Of a DNA stretch of 64,000 nt, positions 9,093-17,313 are shown one piece after another. Origin of the DNA: Desulfocarbo sp964620595 (lineage in GTDB: Bacteria > Desulfobacterota > Desulfarculia > Desulfarculales > Desulfarculaceae); contig CAZUHP010000006.1 of assembly GCA_964620595.1 (NCBI GenBank), positions 1 to 64,000 of the forward strand. The letters are read 5' to 3'. How positions within the stretch are numbered: position 1 is the stretch's first letter; each line of letters begins with the position of its first letter. A program made the position numbers and the translations under genes. The notes beneath the pieces are model-generated. The model ran no database searches. It saw nothing but the letters and a program-made list of their open reading frames with translations, and was not told the DNA's origin.

Positions 9093-10316
9093 GCCGATAA
9101 GAGTTCTTTTCGTCGATGACGAGCCTCATGTGCTGGCCAGCCTGCGCCGCAGCCTCCGCAAGCTCCGGGGCCGTTGGGAGATGGGCTTTGAACCCGGCGG
9201 CGAGGAGGCCCTACAGGAACTCAGCCGCCAGGAGTATGATGTGATCGTGACCGACATGCGCATGCCCTGCATGGACGGGGCACAGCTATTGGAGGAGGTG
9301 AAGCCCTCTATCCCCACATGGTCCGCATCGTCCTCTCCGGCCATTCCGAGTTGCAGAGTGTCATGAAGTCGGTCAAGCCGGCGCACCAGTTCCTGGCCAA
9401 GCCTTGCGATACCAAGCGCTTGGAGTCGGTCATCGAACGGGCGGTGGCCTTGAGGGGCGTGCTCTCCAACCAGGCCCTGGTGGGGCTTCTGTCTCGCACC
9501 GAGACCTTGCCGGCCCTGCCTCCGCTGTACAGCAGGCTGGTGCAGGAGATCGAGTCGGAGCGTTCCTCCATGGAAAGCATCGGGGAGATCATCTCCCAGG
9601 ACGTGGGGATGACGGCCACGGTGCTCAAGCTGGTGAACTCGGCCTTCTTCGGCCTCACCCGAAAGGTCACCAGCCCGGCCCAGGCCGTATCCCTCTTGGG
9701 GCTGGACGTGTTGCGCGCCCTGGTGCTTTCCCAGCAGCTTTTCGAGGTCTTCGACTTCAGCGCGGTGCCGCGGCTGTCCTATGAGAGTTTGTGGCAGCAC
9801 TCGCTGGGGGCGGGGATGCTGGCCAAGCTGGTGGCCCAGGAGCTGACCGACAACAAGGACCTGGTGGATCAGAGCTTCATGGCCGGGGTGCTGCACGACG
9901 TGGGTAAGCTGGTCTTGGGGTCGCAGGTCACCGACAAGTACAACCAGGTGCTGGAGCTGGTCCACCAGGACAACGGCTTTTTGTGGGAAGTGGAGCAGGA
10001 GGTCCTGGGCACCAGCCATGCCGAGGCAGGTGCCTTTATAATGGGGTTGTGGGGTGAGAAAGAGGCCATCGTGCAGGCGATAGCGTTTCATCACCGACCG
10101 AGCCATCTGCCACAGGGTGAGTTCTGTCCCCTGGCCGCGGTGCACTTGGCGGATGTGTTCGAGCACAAGCTGCGGGTGTTGAACCATGGGTACTTGCAAC
10201 CCGAACTCGACCCAGCCTACATGGAGATCCTGGGGTTGAGCCAGCAGGAGGTGGACCGCTTGCAGCAACTTTGCCAGGAAAGGATGGAGGACGGCGGCGG
10301 TGAGGAAGCCGATTAA
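9085..10316 (+). CDS. REC-HDOD response regulator, interrupted by a frameshift
   Basis: The reading frame from the ATG at 9085 encodes a receiver domain (DDE at 11-13, phospho-acceptor D57 in VTDMRMP) but ends at 9366 after a nonsense tail. From about 9303 the frame one base back continues the receiver perfectly (ALYPHMVRIVLSGHSE, then the conserved lysine in FLAKPC) and runs into an HDOD domain (PALPPLYSRLVQEI onward) to the stop at 10316. One base appears to be missing near 9301-9304. I see no slippery heptamer, so a sequencing error or a recent mutation is likelier than programmed frameshifting. HDOD response regulators act in output signalling without known catalysis. The gene overlaps both neighbours. 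Confidence 0.8.
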
Positions 10317-11460
10317 ACTTCCCGAAAAGATCCTGTTCGTGGACGACGAGCCCCAGATACTGGACTCTTTTCGGCGGCAACTGCGGGGAAAGTTCACCCT
10401 TGATACTGCCAACGGCGGGCCCCAGGCCCTGGAGATGGTGAAGGCAAATAACTATGCGGTGGTGGTTTCGGACCTGAAGATGCCCAACATGGACGGGATC
10501 ACCCTCCTGTCCGCCATCAAGGAGGCTTCTCCAGATACCGTGAGGATGATGCTCACGGGATTTGCCGACGTGAACAATGCCATAGAGGCGGTGAACCAGG
10601 GGGCCGTGTTCCGCTTTTTGACCAAGCCGGCTGACAAGGAGACGCTGGTAAAGGCGTTGGTGGCGGCGATCAGGCAGTATCGGCTTCAGATCGCGGAACG
10701 GCAGTTGTTGGAGCAGACCCTGCGGGGCAGTATCAAGGTGCTGACCGACATCCTGGCCCTGGTGAACCCGGTCGCCTTTGGCCGCGCCTCGCGCATCGCC
10801 CGCTACGTCAAGAAGATAGCCGCCGAGATGGGCCTGGAGGGGCAATGGCAGTATGAAGCCGCGGCCATGCTTTCCCAGGTGGGTTGCCTCACCTTGCCGG
10901 AGGGCCTGGTCCGCAAGGTGGTGCAGGGCATTCCCCTGGACAAAAAGGAGCGCCAGCTCTACGAGCAGCATCCGGCCATTGCGGCAGAGTTGATCAGCGG
11001 CATCCCCCGGCTGGAGGAGGTGAGCCGCATAGTGGCCTACCAGGAGAAGCTGTACAACGGCCAGGGACCGCCCGAGGGAGGGGTCTCGGGGGCGGAGATA
11101 CCCCTGGGGGCCAGGATGCTCAAGGCGGTGCTCGACTTTGACGCGCTCACCAATTCCGGGCTGTCCAAGGGCCGGGCCATCCAGCGGATGAAGAGCGAGG
11201 AGGGGTTCTACGACCCCACGATCCTGCAGGCCTTTGAGGCGGTGCTGGGCGAGGAGGCCCGCTATGACATCAGGCAGGTGGGGGTCTACGACCTGGAAGA
11301 AAACATGATCCTGGACGAAGACCTCACCATGGGCAAGGGCGCCCGCAAGCTGCTGGCCAAGGGGCAGCAGCTCAGCAGCACCATGATCACCAGCATCCGC
11401 AACTACAACCGGGCGGTGGGGATCGACGAGCCGATCAAGGTTCGGGTGCCGATCGCTTGA
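10300..11460 (+). CDS. Response regulator with degenerate HD-GYP domain
   Basis: The protein is 386 residues, with a GTG start preceded by GGAGG. An N-terminal receiver (D58 in VSDLKMP, lysine in FLTKPAD) is followed by a domain aligning with HD-GYP c-di-GMP phosphodiesterases. The catalytic signatures are lost. The HD of the expected A-x-L-H-D-I-G-K block reads AMLSQVGC, the HHE block reads IVAYQEKLYNG, and GYP reads GPP. A C-terminal segment of about 70 residues follows. It is therefore probably a non-catalytic binding or output module (inference). It is the last gene of the operon, overlapping the HDOD gene by 17 nt. Confidence 0.86.
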   Translation: MRKPIKLPEKILFVDDEPQILDSFRRQLRGKFTLDTANGGPQALEMVKANNYAVVVSDLKMPNMDGITLLSAIKEASPDTVRMMLTGFADVNNAIEAVNQGAVFRFLTKPADKETLVKALVAAIRQYRLQIAERQLLEQTLRGSIKVLTDILALVNPVAFGRASRIARYVKKIAAEMGLEGQWQYEAAAMLSQVGCLTLPEGLVRKVVQGIPLDKKERQLYEQHPAIAAELISGIPRLEEVSRIVAYQEKLYNGQGPPEGGVSGAEIPLGARMLKAVLDFDALTNSGLSKGRAIQRMKSEEGFYDPTILQAFEAVLGEEARYDIRQVGVYDLEENMILDEDLTMGKGARKLLAKGQQLSSTMITSIRNYNRAVGIDEPIKVRVPIA

Positions 11461-11539
11461 CCCGGCGCGGCCCCGCCGGGGGGGGGTGAGTGGCAGGCCG
11501 AGGGGCGGGGTCAGCGGCTTGTCAGCCGCCGCAGCCATG

Positions 11540-12319
11540 CTATGACCATACTTCTTCAAGTGCTGCCCGGAATACGCGGTTGAAGTCATCAACCGGTCCT
11601 ACCGGCTTGCCATATTCCTGCTCGAACCGCTTGCTTTCCAGGCGCGTGAGTTCAGCCTCGATGAAATCGCTGAGGGGCTCTATTCGCGGCCCGCGGTCCA
11701 ACTCCTCCCCCCTGCGCTTGACTGCCACCAGCTTTCTTATCTCGTCCTTCAGTCGGGGCGAGTCCACCACCTGGTCAACCAGCACCTGGAATTCCGTGGG
11801 CACGACGCCCAGGCCCCGTTCGATCCATTTGATCGCCAGGAGCGGACGAAGCACGTAGAAATATTTCTTCACCCAAACCGTGGGGCCCTTGAGGTAGTCC
11901 CGGTAGTTCCCCCTGGCCATGTGCAGATAGTGGTACAAGCATGCCACGGGCGAGTAGTATCGTGACATCAAATCACGCATCTGGTCCGCGACGGTGAACT
12001 TCTCCAGGTAGACGATCGGCGAGCCCAACCATTCCATCAAGGGGGGATTGCCTTTCCGCAGCAGCAGAAGCGCCTTGCGCAAGTCCCACCCGTTGATGTC
12101 GAGCTGATGGTCAATGGCGCGCTCGATGACATCACGCTTGCGTTCCAGGTTCACGGACAGATACCAATCTCTGGGATGCAGATAGATGAAGCGGACGTCA
12201 TAATCACTGTCCGCGGAGGGGAATCCCCACGCCCTGCTTCCTGATTCACAGGCGTAGACAATCCGCACCTGTTCCTCTGTTTCGATGCGTTGCAGCCGGG
12301 TGTGGATCTCTTCTCTCAT
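11540..12319 (-). CDS. Predicted nucleotidyltransferase (COG3541/RlaP-like)
   Basis: This 259-residue protein has the polymerase-beta-type nucleotidyltransferase signature GSRAWGFPSADSDYD (residues 27-41), with the metal-binding aspartates D39 and D41. The rest resembles the PF10127 family, including WLGSPIVY and a helical C-terminal half. Members of this family are stand-alone enzymes, some associated with RNA repair; the substrate here is unknown. It is convergent with the preceding signalling operon, with 79 bp between stop codons, and stands alone. Confidence 0.78.
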   Translation of the reverse strand: MREEIHTRLQRIETEEQVRIVYACESGSRAWGFPSADSDYDVRFIYLHPRDWYLSVNLERKRDVIERAIDHQLDINGWDLRKALLLLRKGNPPLMEWLGSPIVYLEKFTVADQMRDLMSRYYSPVACLYHYLHMARGNYRDYLKGPTVWVKKYFYVLRPLLAIKWIERGLGVVPTEFQVLVDQVVDSPRLKDEIRKLVAVKRRGEELDRGPRIEPLSDFIEAELTRLESKRFEQEYGKPVGPVDDFNRVFRAALEEVWS

Positions 12320-12519
12320 CGAAACGCTTCAGGGTGATGCGGTCATCTCGTGGAAAGGCGGGTAGGTGTTGGCTGGGGTAAAAGGTGGTGAGTGCTTTGG
12401 CGTAAGGGATGGTCAACAGGGGATGGCCGCGGTTCGCCGGCGCGTCCGGCTGGGCTTGGTTGCTTGTGGCGGCGGTGCTTCCAGGCGCCTCGCCGCCTAT
12501 GGCTCTATCCCGGTTCCCG

Positions 12520-12724
12520 GCCGCCCCCCACGCTTTCCGTTGCCCCCGTCGCCCCCGTTGCCCCTCGCCGGTCTTGACTCCAGGGGCGGTGCCGCGTCCC
12601 CCACGCCCCCTCTCGCGTCCCCCCTGCCGCGCCTTCTCGTCGTCCCCTCGTCGTCCCCTCGTCGCCCCTTGTCGCCCCTCGTCGCCCCCTGTCTGCCCTC
12701 GTCGCCCCCCTGTCGGCCCCCCTT
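12520..12724 (-). repeat. G-rich tract (copy 3), read on the minus strand
   Basis: About 200 bp of C-rich plus-strand sequence (CGTCGCCCC units) is the reverse complement of the GGGGCGACG repeat. It lies directly downstream of the minus-strand receiver gene, so the G-rich strand is again the RNA-like strand. The rest of the gap, 12320-12519, shows no convincing gene. An ORF at 12366-12731 merely reads through the repeat. Confidence 0.7.
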
Positions 12725-12727
12725 CTC

Positions 12728-13102
12728 CTAGGCGGAGGCCTCGGGCACCGAGGTTTCCAGGGCCATCTTGATCTTGTTTTTCAGCTCGGTCAGGTCAAAG
12801 GATTTGATCACGTAGAAGTCGGCGGCGATGGACTTCATGTCTTCCTTGAAGGTGTCGTAGGCCGTGCAGAGTATCACGGGGAGGTTGTAGTACTTGTTGC
12901 GGATATCCTGCAGCAGGTCCAGGCCGTTGTAGTCCACCATCTTGATGTCCAGTATCACCAGGTCGGGCTTTTCGTTTTCGATGAGTTCCAGGAGCCCTTC
13001 GCCCGAGTCGGCGGTGATCACCTCGAAGCCCTCGTCGCTCAGCTCCTCGGAATAGAGAAACCGGATGTGTTCCTCATCATCGACGATCAGTATCTTGGCC
13101 AT
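12728..13102 (-). CDS. Single-domain response regulator (CheY-like)
   Basis: This 124-residue protein is a receiver domain only. It has the acidic pair DDEEH at 7-11, the phospho-acceptor aspartate in LVILDIKMVDYNG, the conserved threonine in ILCTAY and a lysine in YVIKSFD. Without an output domain it must act by protein-protein contact or as a phosphorelay intermediate. It lies 19 bp downstream of the glycosyltransferase and is probably co-transcribed, so it may modulate that enzyme or simply share its promoter. No cognate kinase is adjacent. Confidence 0.9.
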   Translation of the reverse strand: MAKILIVDDEEHIRFLYSEELSDEGFEVITADSGEGLLELIENEKPDLVILDIKMVDYNGLDLLQDIRNKYYNLPVILCTAYDTFKEDMKSIAADFYVIKSFDLTELKNKIKMALETSVPEASA

Positions 13103-13121
13103 GTGATCCCTCCGGGGAGCC

Positions 13122-14345
13122 TTAAGAGTCCCAGCGTTCGAGGAGGTAAGGCTTGGTCTCCTCGAATACCATGCACTCGTTTTCGATAAATTCTTCGGCC
13201 TGCTGCACGCTCATGCGCTCTGTCTTGCGCACAAAGGACAGCGTTTTGCCGAAGTACAGCGGAATCAAGGAGTTCAGAAGCTCCTCCCCGTCCACCACCT
13301 TGTCACGGTAGGCCACGGCATAGTCGAAGAGCGCCTTGGCCCAGAGCTGGACCGGAAAATCGAACTGCTCGGCCGGCAGTTCACCGATCTCATCTATCTT
13401 ATTCATTATGGACTCTGTGAGCACCTGGGTCCAGACCTCGTGGTACTGGTCGAAGCCGGCGTGGAATTTTTCGGCCAGCTTGTCCTGGCTCACCTTGACC
13501 GGGGGCGGCATCTCCACCTCTCCCAGGCCGAAACCGAAGATGGCGGTGGGCCGGGACCACTTGACCCGCATCCAGTAGCCGGTGCTCTGAATCATGAGGT
13601 CCATGATGGTGCCCACCACCTGGCTGAACATGGGGCCCAGGTCCGAGCCCGGGTCCTTGGGCTTGTGTATTTTGGGCCGGCCCATATAGGCCTGGCAGAT
13701 GGGCACGTTGTTGTTCATGGCCAGGGTGGTCATCCAGATGTCGATGCCGAAGTGGCGGACCGCCTCGGTCCAGGTGGGCGAGGAGAGGTATATCCTGGCC
13801 AGTTCGCCCGAGAAGCCGAAGTCGCCGCCGATGGGCTGGCGCACCCGGCGGCCGTACAGGGCCCGGGTGAGGGGGTAGGCGATGGAGTTGGTGATGGTGC
13901 CGTCGTACTTGTGGCGCACGTACAGGGGCGCCACGTAGCCGAAGTCGTTGAACAGGGGCTCGCCCAGATGCTTGATCCACTGGGGGGTGATGGACTTCAG
14001 GTCCGCGTCCACCACCACCACCGCCTGGGCCTTGAGCTGCACCACCTTGCGGAACAGGTTGTGGAAGTTGTTGCCCTTGCCCTTCACCCCCGGCGGCGTG
14101 GAGAGGTACATCTGGGGTATGCCGTGGGTGTCGGCGCCGAAGAAGGCTTCCTTGGTGCCGTCGTCGGAGTTGTTGTCACAGTTGATCAGAACACAACTCT
14201 TGTCACCGAAGTAGCGCTTCAAGCCTTGGGCGGCCTGAGTGGTGGGGTAGGCGATGAGTTCGGCCTCCCGGTAGGAAGGGATGGCCACCACCATTTCGGC
14301 TTCAGTTATATTCTGGGGGTTTTCTTCGATTATTTGATCTGCCAT
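13122..14345 (-). CDS. Glycosyltransferase (GT-A; possibly glucosyl/mannosylglycerate synthase)
   Basis: This 407-residue protein has a GT-A nucleotide-diphospho-sugar fold. The features are AIPSYREAE near residue 20, CDNNSDDGT, the GKGNN segment, the metal-binding DAD in VVVVDADLKS and a conserved acceptor-site block QPIGGDFGFSGELA near 195. No membrane helix is visible, so it is soluble. The overall pattern recalls enzymes that make glucosylglycerate or mannosylglycerate, compatible solutes related to GT78/GT81 (moderate confidence). Any other soluble GT2-like enzyme is possible. It is divergently oriented to the P1 peptidase and is followed by the lone receiver gene. Confidence 0.72.
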   Translation of the reverse strand: MADQIIEENPQNITEAEMVVAIPSYREAELIAYPTTQAAQGLKRYFGDKSCVLINCDNNSDDGTKEAFFGADTHGIPQMYLSTPPGVKGKGNNFHNLFRKVVQLKAQAVVVVDADLKSITPQWIKHLGEPLFNDFGYVAPLYVRHKYDGTITNSIAYPLTRALYGRRVRQPIGGDFGFSGELARIYLSSPTWTEAVRHFGIDIWMTTLAMNNNVPICQAYMGRPKIHKPKDPGSDLGPMFSQVVGTIMDLMIQSTGYWMRVKWSRPTAIFGFGLGEVEMPPPVKVSQDKLAEKFHAGFDQYHEVWTQVLTESIMNKIDEIGELPAEQFDFPVQLWAKALFDYAVAYRDKVVDGEELLNSLIPLYFGKTLSFVRKTERMSVQQAEEFIENECMVFEETKPYLLERWDS

Positions 14346-14501
14346 GGAGCCTCCTCAACTGGGGCAAACAGCTATTAACAATGTTAGAGATACTTCATCA
14401 CTTGGTCAAAGTCAAACCTTGCGTATCCAGGGCGGGAGAAGGGTTGACACCCCCGGGGCCGGCGGGCGAGTATCAAAAGATTCGAGTGAAGGGCGGGTGT
14501 T

Positions 14502-15518
14502 TTGAAGGCAGAACCGATCGTAGACTTGGCGGGCTCGCCGGCCTCGGTGCCGGGGTTTTCGGTGGGCCATGCCCGCTTGGCCGACCAGCCCTCGGGGGTG
14601 AGCGTGGTGCTTTGCCCTCCGGGCACCGTGGCCGGGGTGGAGGTGATGGGCTCGGCCCCGGCCACCCGCCAACTGGACGGGCTCAGCCCCGGCTTTTGGG
14701 ACGGCGAGGTGCACGCGGTGTGCCTCACCGGCGGGTCCTCCTTTGGCCTGGAGGCGGCCGGGGGAGTGGTGGCCTGGCTGGAGGAACAGGGGCGGGGCCT
14801 GAGCCTGGGGCCCTTCACCCTGCCCAAGGTACCCACGGCGGTGATCTTCGACCTGCCGCTCACCGGCGGCCGCGGCCGGCCCGACGCGGCCCTGGGCCGG
14901 GCGGCCTGCCAGGCCGCGGGCGCGGGGGCCATGGCGCGGGGCTCGGTGGGAGCGGGCAGCGGCGCCACGGTGGGCAAGCTCTTCGGGCTGAGCCAGGCCA
15001 CCAAGGGAGGGGTGGGCGGCGCCGCCATAAGCGCGGGCGAGCTGACGGTGGGGGCCCTGGCCGTGGTCAACGCCTTTGGCGACGTGGTGGACGAGAAGGG
15101 GCGCATCATCGCCGGGGCGCGCTCCGGGCCGGACAGCCTGGAGCTGGCCAATACCGCGGCCTGGTACCTGGCCGGCGGCCGGCGCCAGGCCTTTCAGCCG
15201 GCCGCCAACACCACCTTGGGGGTGGTGGCCACCAATGCCCGGCTGGACAAGAACGCGGCTTGCAAGGTGGCGGCCATGGCCCACCACGGGCTGGTGCGCG
15301 CCATATCGCCGGTGCATACCACCTTTGACGGCGACCTGGTCTTCACCTTGGCCTGCGGGCCGGTGGAGGCCGACCTGAACGGGTTGGGCATAATGGCCGC
15401 CCGGGCCTTGCAGCTTGCCATATACGATGCGGTGCTGGCGGCAGAGGGACTGTCCGGTTTGCCCGCGGCCCGCGACTTGGCACCACGGGAGGTGCGGCAT
15501 CACTTAAGCGGGGAGTGA
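14502..15518 (+). CDS. P1-family peptidase (S58, DmpA/NylC-like)
   Basis: This 338-residue protein of the DmpA/NylC Ntn-hydrolase family is normally made as a precursor and self-cleaves before a catalytic residue. Diagnostic parts are VGHARL near 24, AVCLTGGSSFGLEAA near 68-82, and the autocleavage neighbourhood around SVGAGSGATVG and NAFGDV. Family members are aminopeptidases or hydrolases of unusual amides; the substrate is not predictable. The start is a TTG at 14502, after AAGGGCGGG. Its stop overlaps the GTG of the lipid A deacylase gene, implying coupling. Confidence 0.85.
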   Translation: MKAEPIVDLAGSPASVPGFSVGHARLADQPSGVSVVLCPPGTVAGVEVMGSAPATRQLDGLSPGFWDGEVHAVCLTGGSSFGLEAAGGVVAWLEEQGRGLSLGPFTLPKVPTAVIFDLPLTGGRGRPDAALGRAACQAAGAGAMARGSVGAGSGATVGKLFGLSQATKGGVGGAAISAGELTVGALAVVNAFGDVVDEKGRIIAGARSGPDSLELANTAAWYLAGGRRQAFQPAANTTLGVVATNARLDKNAACKVAAMAHHGLVRAISPVHTTFDGDLVFTLACGPVEADLNGLGIMAARALQLAIYDAVLAAEGLSGLPAARDLAPREVRHHLSGE

Positions 15519-16075
15519 CAATATTGGCCCGGACCAAATACTTGTGGGGAATCACCTTGTGCGCGGTTTTGATGTTTTGCGCTTCTTCCGCCGCGGGGCA
15601 GGATTTCTTCAAGGAGCTGAGCCTGGACCTCTACGTCCAGCAAAGCGTGGACCTCGGCCAGGCCGACCTGAACTCGGCAGGCCTGCTGCTGGGCCTGGCC
15701 GGCACCTTGTCCGAGGGAGAGCTTACCCGGCTGGACCTGCGCCTGGAACTCCTGGAGGGTGTGTTCTGGGGCTACGACCGGGGGGTGGAGATAGCCCTGG
15801 TGCCCAGCCTGCGGCTTTATTTCAAGAAGTGGGCGGTGCATCCCTATGCCGAGGGCGGGGTGGGCGTCTCCTATCACAGCCTGGACATAGAGGAACTCGG
15901 CACGGATTTCAATTTCCTGAGCTTCGCCGGGCTCGGCCTGCGCATTCCCCTGAACGCCGCGGCCTCCCTGGAGCTGGGCTGCCGCCTGCGCCACATCTCC
16001 AATGCCGGCCTGGACCAACACAACCACGGGGTGACCGCCGGCCAGGTGCAGGCCGGGGTGAGTTGGGCCTTCTAG
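15515..16075 (+). CDS. PagL-like lipid A 3-O-deacylase (acyloxyacyl hydrolase family)
   Basis: The protein is 186 residues with a signal peptide (hydrophobic stretch about 10-25, AxA-like cleavage near SSAAG). It forms a short beta-barrel pattern of alternating strands and ends in phenylalanine (SWAF), as outer-membrane barrels do. Near the C terminus RHISNAG gives the His and Ser expected of the PagL dyad. I could not confidently place the third catalytic residue (Glu). The role would be trimming an acyl chain from lipid A in the outer membrane. The GTG start overlaps the peptidase stop (GTGA). It ends just before the hgcA promoter. Confidence 0.75.
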   Translation: MTILARTKYLWGITLCAVLMFCASSAAGQDFFKELSLDLYVQQSVDLGQADLNSAGLLLGLAGTLSEGELTRLDLRLELLEGVFWGYDRGVEIALVPSLRLYFKKWAVHPYAEGGVGVSYHSLDIEELGTDFNFLSFAGLGLRIPLNAAASLELGCRLRHISNAGLDQHNHGVTAGQVQAGVSWAF

Positions 16076-16076
16076 C

Positions 16077-16104
16077 TGTCGAAAGCCGCTTTCAGGGTTA
16101 TAGT
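16077..16104 (+). promoter_or_regulatory. Predicted hgcAB promoter with a dyad in the spacer
   Basis: TGTCGA (16077-16082), a 16-bp spacer and TATAGT (16099-16104) predict a transcript starting near 16111, exactly at the first pairing element of the riboswitch candidate. A perfect 13-bp dyad GAAAGC-C-GCTTTC (16081-16093) lies between the -35 and -10, where a repressor operator would sit (inference). Confidence 0.45.
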
Positions 16105-16107
16105 ATC

Positions 16108-16229
16108 GGATAGGGCAAGAGCAAGTCCGTCCCCGAGTAACCGCAAAGCAGGGAAGCGGCTGGATGCAACCTCAGAGCCTGGAGAGCCTGCCCTTGGCCG
16201 GGCCGCCGGCAGACAGCGCCGGTGGCGGC
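16108..16229 (+). promoter_or_regulatory. Probable cobalamin riboswitch upstream of hgcA
   Basis: AGGGCA (16112-16117) pairs perfectly with TGCCCT (16189-16194) as a closing helix. Just inside the 3' strand is a near-consensus B12 box, AGCCTGGAGAGCCTGCC (16176-16192; consensus AGYCMGGAGACCTGCC with one extra base). It is preceded by GGGAAGCGG and GGATGCAACC, which match the usual segment before the B12 box. The upstream half is shorter than in classic forms and I do not see GCCACTG, so it may be a compact variant. A strong hairpin (16202-16229) abuts the AAGGAGGT at 16230, suggesting ligand control of translation. HgcA carries a corrinoid, so the placement is biologically coherent. Confidence 0.6.
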
Positions 16230-16295
16230 AAGGAGGTCTGTTGAGGCCCCAAGCACCGGGCCAGGCTGGCTCCTTCCATTTTTGAACAGGACTTC

Positions 16296-17306
16296 GTGCT
16301 GGGCTACCTGGAGACCCCGCTGGGCCGGGTGCCGCGGGTGGGCTCCGACCTCGGCCGGGCCGACCGCCTGGGCGGCTGCAAGGTGCGCTGGGGCATAGGC
16401 CGCTATGACTACACGGTGGTGCCCGGCCTGTATGCCCTGGGCCGTCCGGACGCGGATTCACCGGTGCTGGTCACGGCCAACTACAAGCTGTCCTTCGATG
16501 CCTTGCGCCGGGAGCTGAAGGGGCTCGATGTCTGGCTCCTGCCTGTGGACACCAATGGCATAAACGTGTGGTGCGCGGCCGGCAAGCGCACCTTTGGCAC
16601 CCAGACCGTGGTGCAGGCGGTCCAGGCGCTGGGGCTGGAGCGCTTGGTGAATCACCGCCGCCTGGTCCTGCCCCAACTGGCCGCGCCGGGCGTGGCCGCC
16701 CACCTGGTCAAACGCCACACCGGCTTTGAAGTGAAATGGGGCCCCATCCGCGCGGACCAGGTCCCGGCCTTCTTGGCCGCCGGCTACAAGGCGGGGCCGG
16801 ATATGCGCCGCAAGGATTTTCCCCTGCGCGAGCGGGCGGCGCTGGCGCCCATGGAACTGGTGCCGGCCCTGAAGTACGGCCTGCCCCTGGCCGGGCTGGT
16901 CATGTTGCTGGCCGGACTCGTGGCCAGAGGCTCTTTCTGGCAAGGGGCCCTGGGACCAGGGCTTTTCCTGGCCGGCGCCATGTTGTGGGCCACGGTGGCG
17001 GGTTCCCTGGCCGGGCCCCTGCTGCTGCCCTGGCTGCCGGGGCGGGCCTTTGCCCTCAAGGGCGCGGGCCTGGGCCTGGCCGCGGCCTCGGTCTATCTGG
17101 CGCCCTTGGGCCTGGGTCCGCTCATGGGCACGGCTGGTTTCCTGGTCGTGCTGGCCATGTGTTCCTTTGTGGTGATGAACTTCACCGGCTCCTCCACCTA
17201 TACCTCTCTCTCGGGGGTGAAAAAGGAGATGCGCCGGGCCGTGCCCCTCCAGGTCGTGGCCATGCTGATCGGCCTGGGCCTGTGGGTGTGGGGTCTGTTG
17301 GCTTAG
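16296..17306 (+). CDS. hgcA: HgcA, corrinoid protein of mercury methylation
   Basis: The frame gives 336 residues from a GTG. The diagnostic cap-helix motif NVWCAAGK is present, with the cobalt-coordinating cysteine at C93, followed by RTFGT. Conserved flanks KVRWGIGRYDY, PGLYALG and VTANYKLSFD precede it, and PQLAAPGVAAH follows. About five hydrophobic helices occupy residues 190-336. HgcA transfers a methyl group to Hg(II) with HgcB as electron donor. The start is uncertain. A strong AAGGAGGT (16230-16237) precedes a TTG at 16241 in another frame, which reads 14 codons to a stop. Removing one T from the T5 run at 16279-16283 would join that start to HgcA, adding an N terminus. Confidence 0.95.
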   Translation: MLGYLETPLGRVPRVGSDLGRADRLGGCKVRWGIGRYDYTVVPGLYALGRPDADSPVLVTANYKLSFDALRRELKGLDVWLLPVDTNGINVWCAAGKRTFGTQTVVQAVQALGLERLVNHRRLVLPQLAAPGVAAHLVKRHTGFEVKWGPIRADQVPAFLAAGYKAGPDMRRKDFPLRERAALAPMELVPALKYGLPLAGLVMLLAGLVARGSFWQGALGPGLFLAGAMLWATVAGSLAGPLLLPWLPGRAFALKGAGLGLAAASVYLAPLGLGPLMGTAGFLVVLAMCSFVVMNFTGSSTYTSLSGVKKEMRRAVPLQVVAMLIGLGLWVWGLLA

Positions 17307-17313
17307 GGGGCGA

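Noticed and set aside
12366..12731. Plus-strand ORF of 121 codons
   Set aside because: It is made of Pro/Ser/Arg from the C-rich repeat tract, with no ribosome-binding site and no homology signal.
16108..16196. c-di-GMP (GEMM) riboswitch upstream of hgcA
   Set aside because: CCGCAAAGC recalls the GEMM core, but the expected hairpin after GGCAAACC is absent. The B12 box explains the 3' half better.
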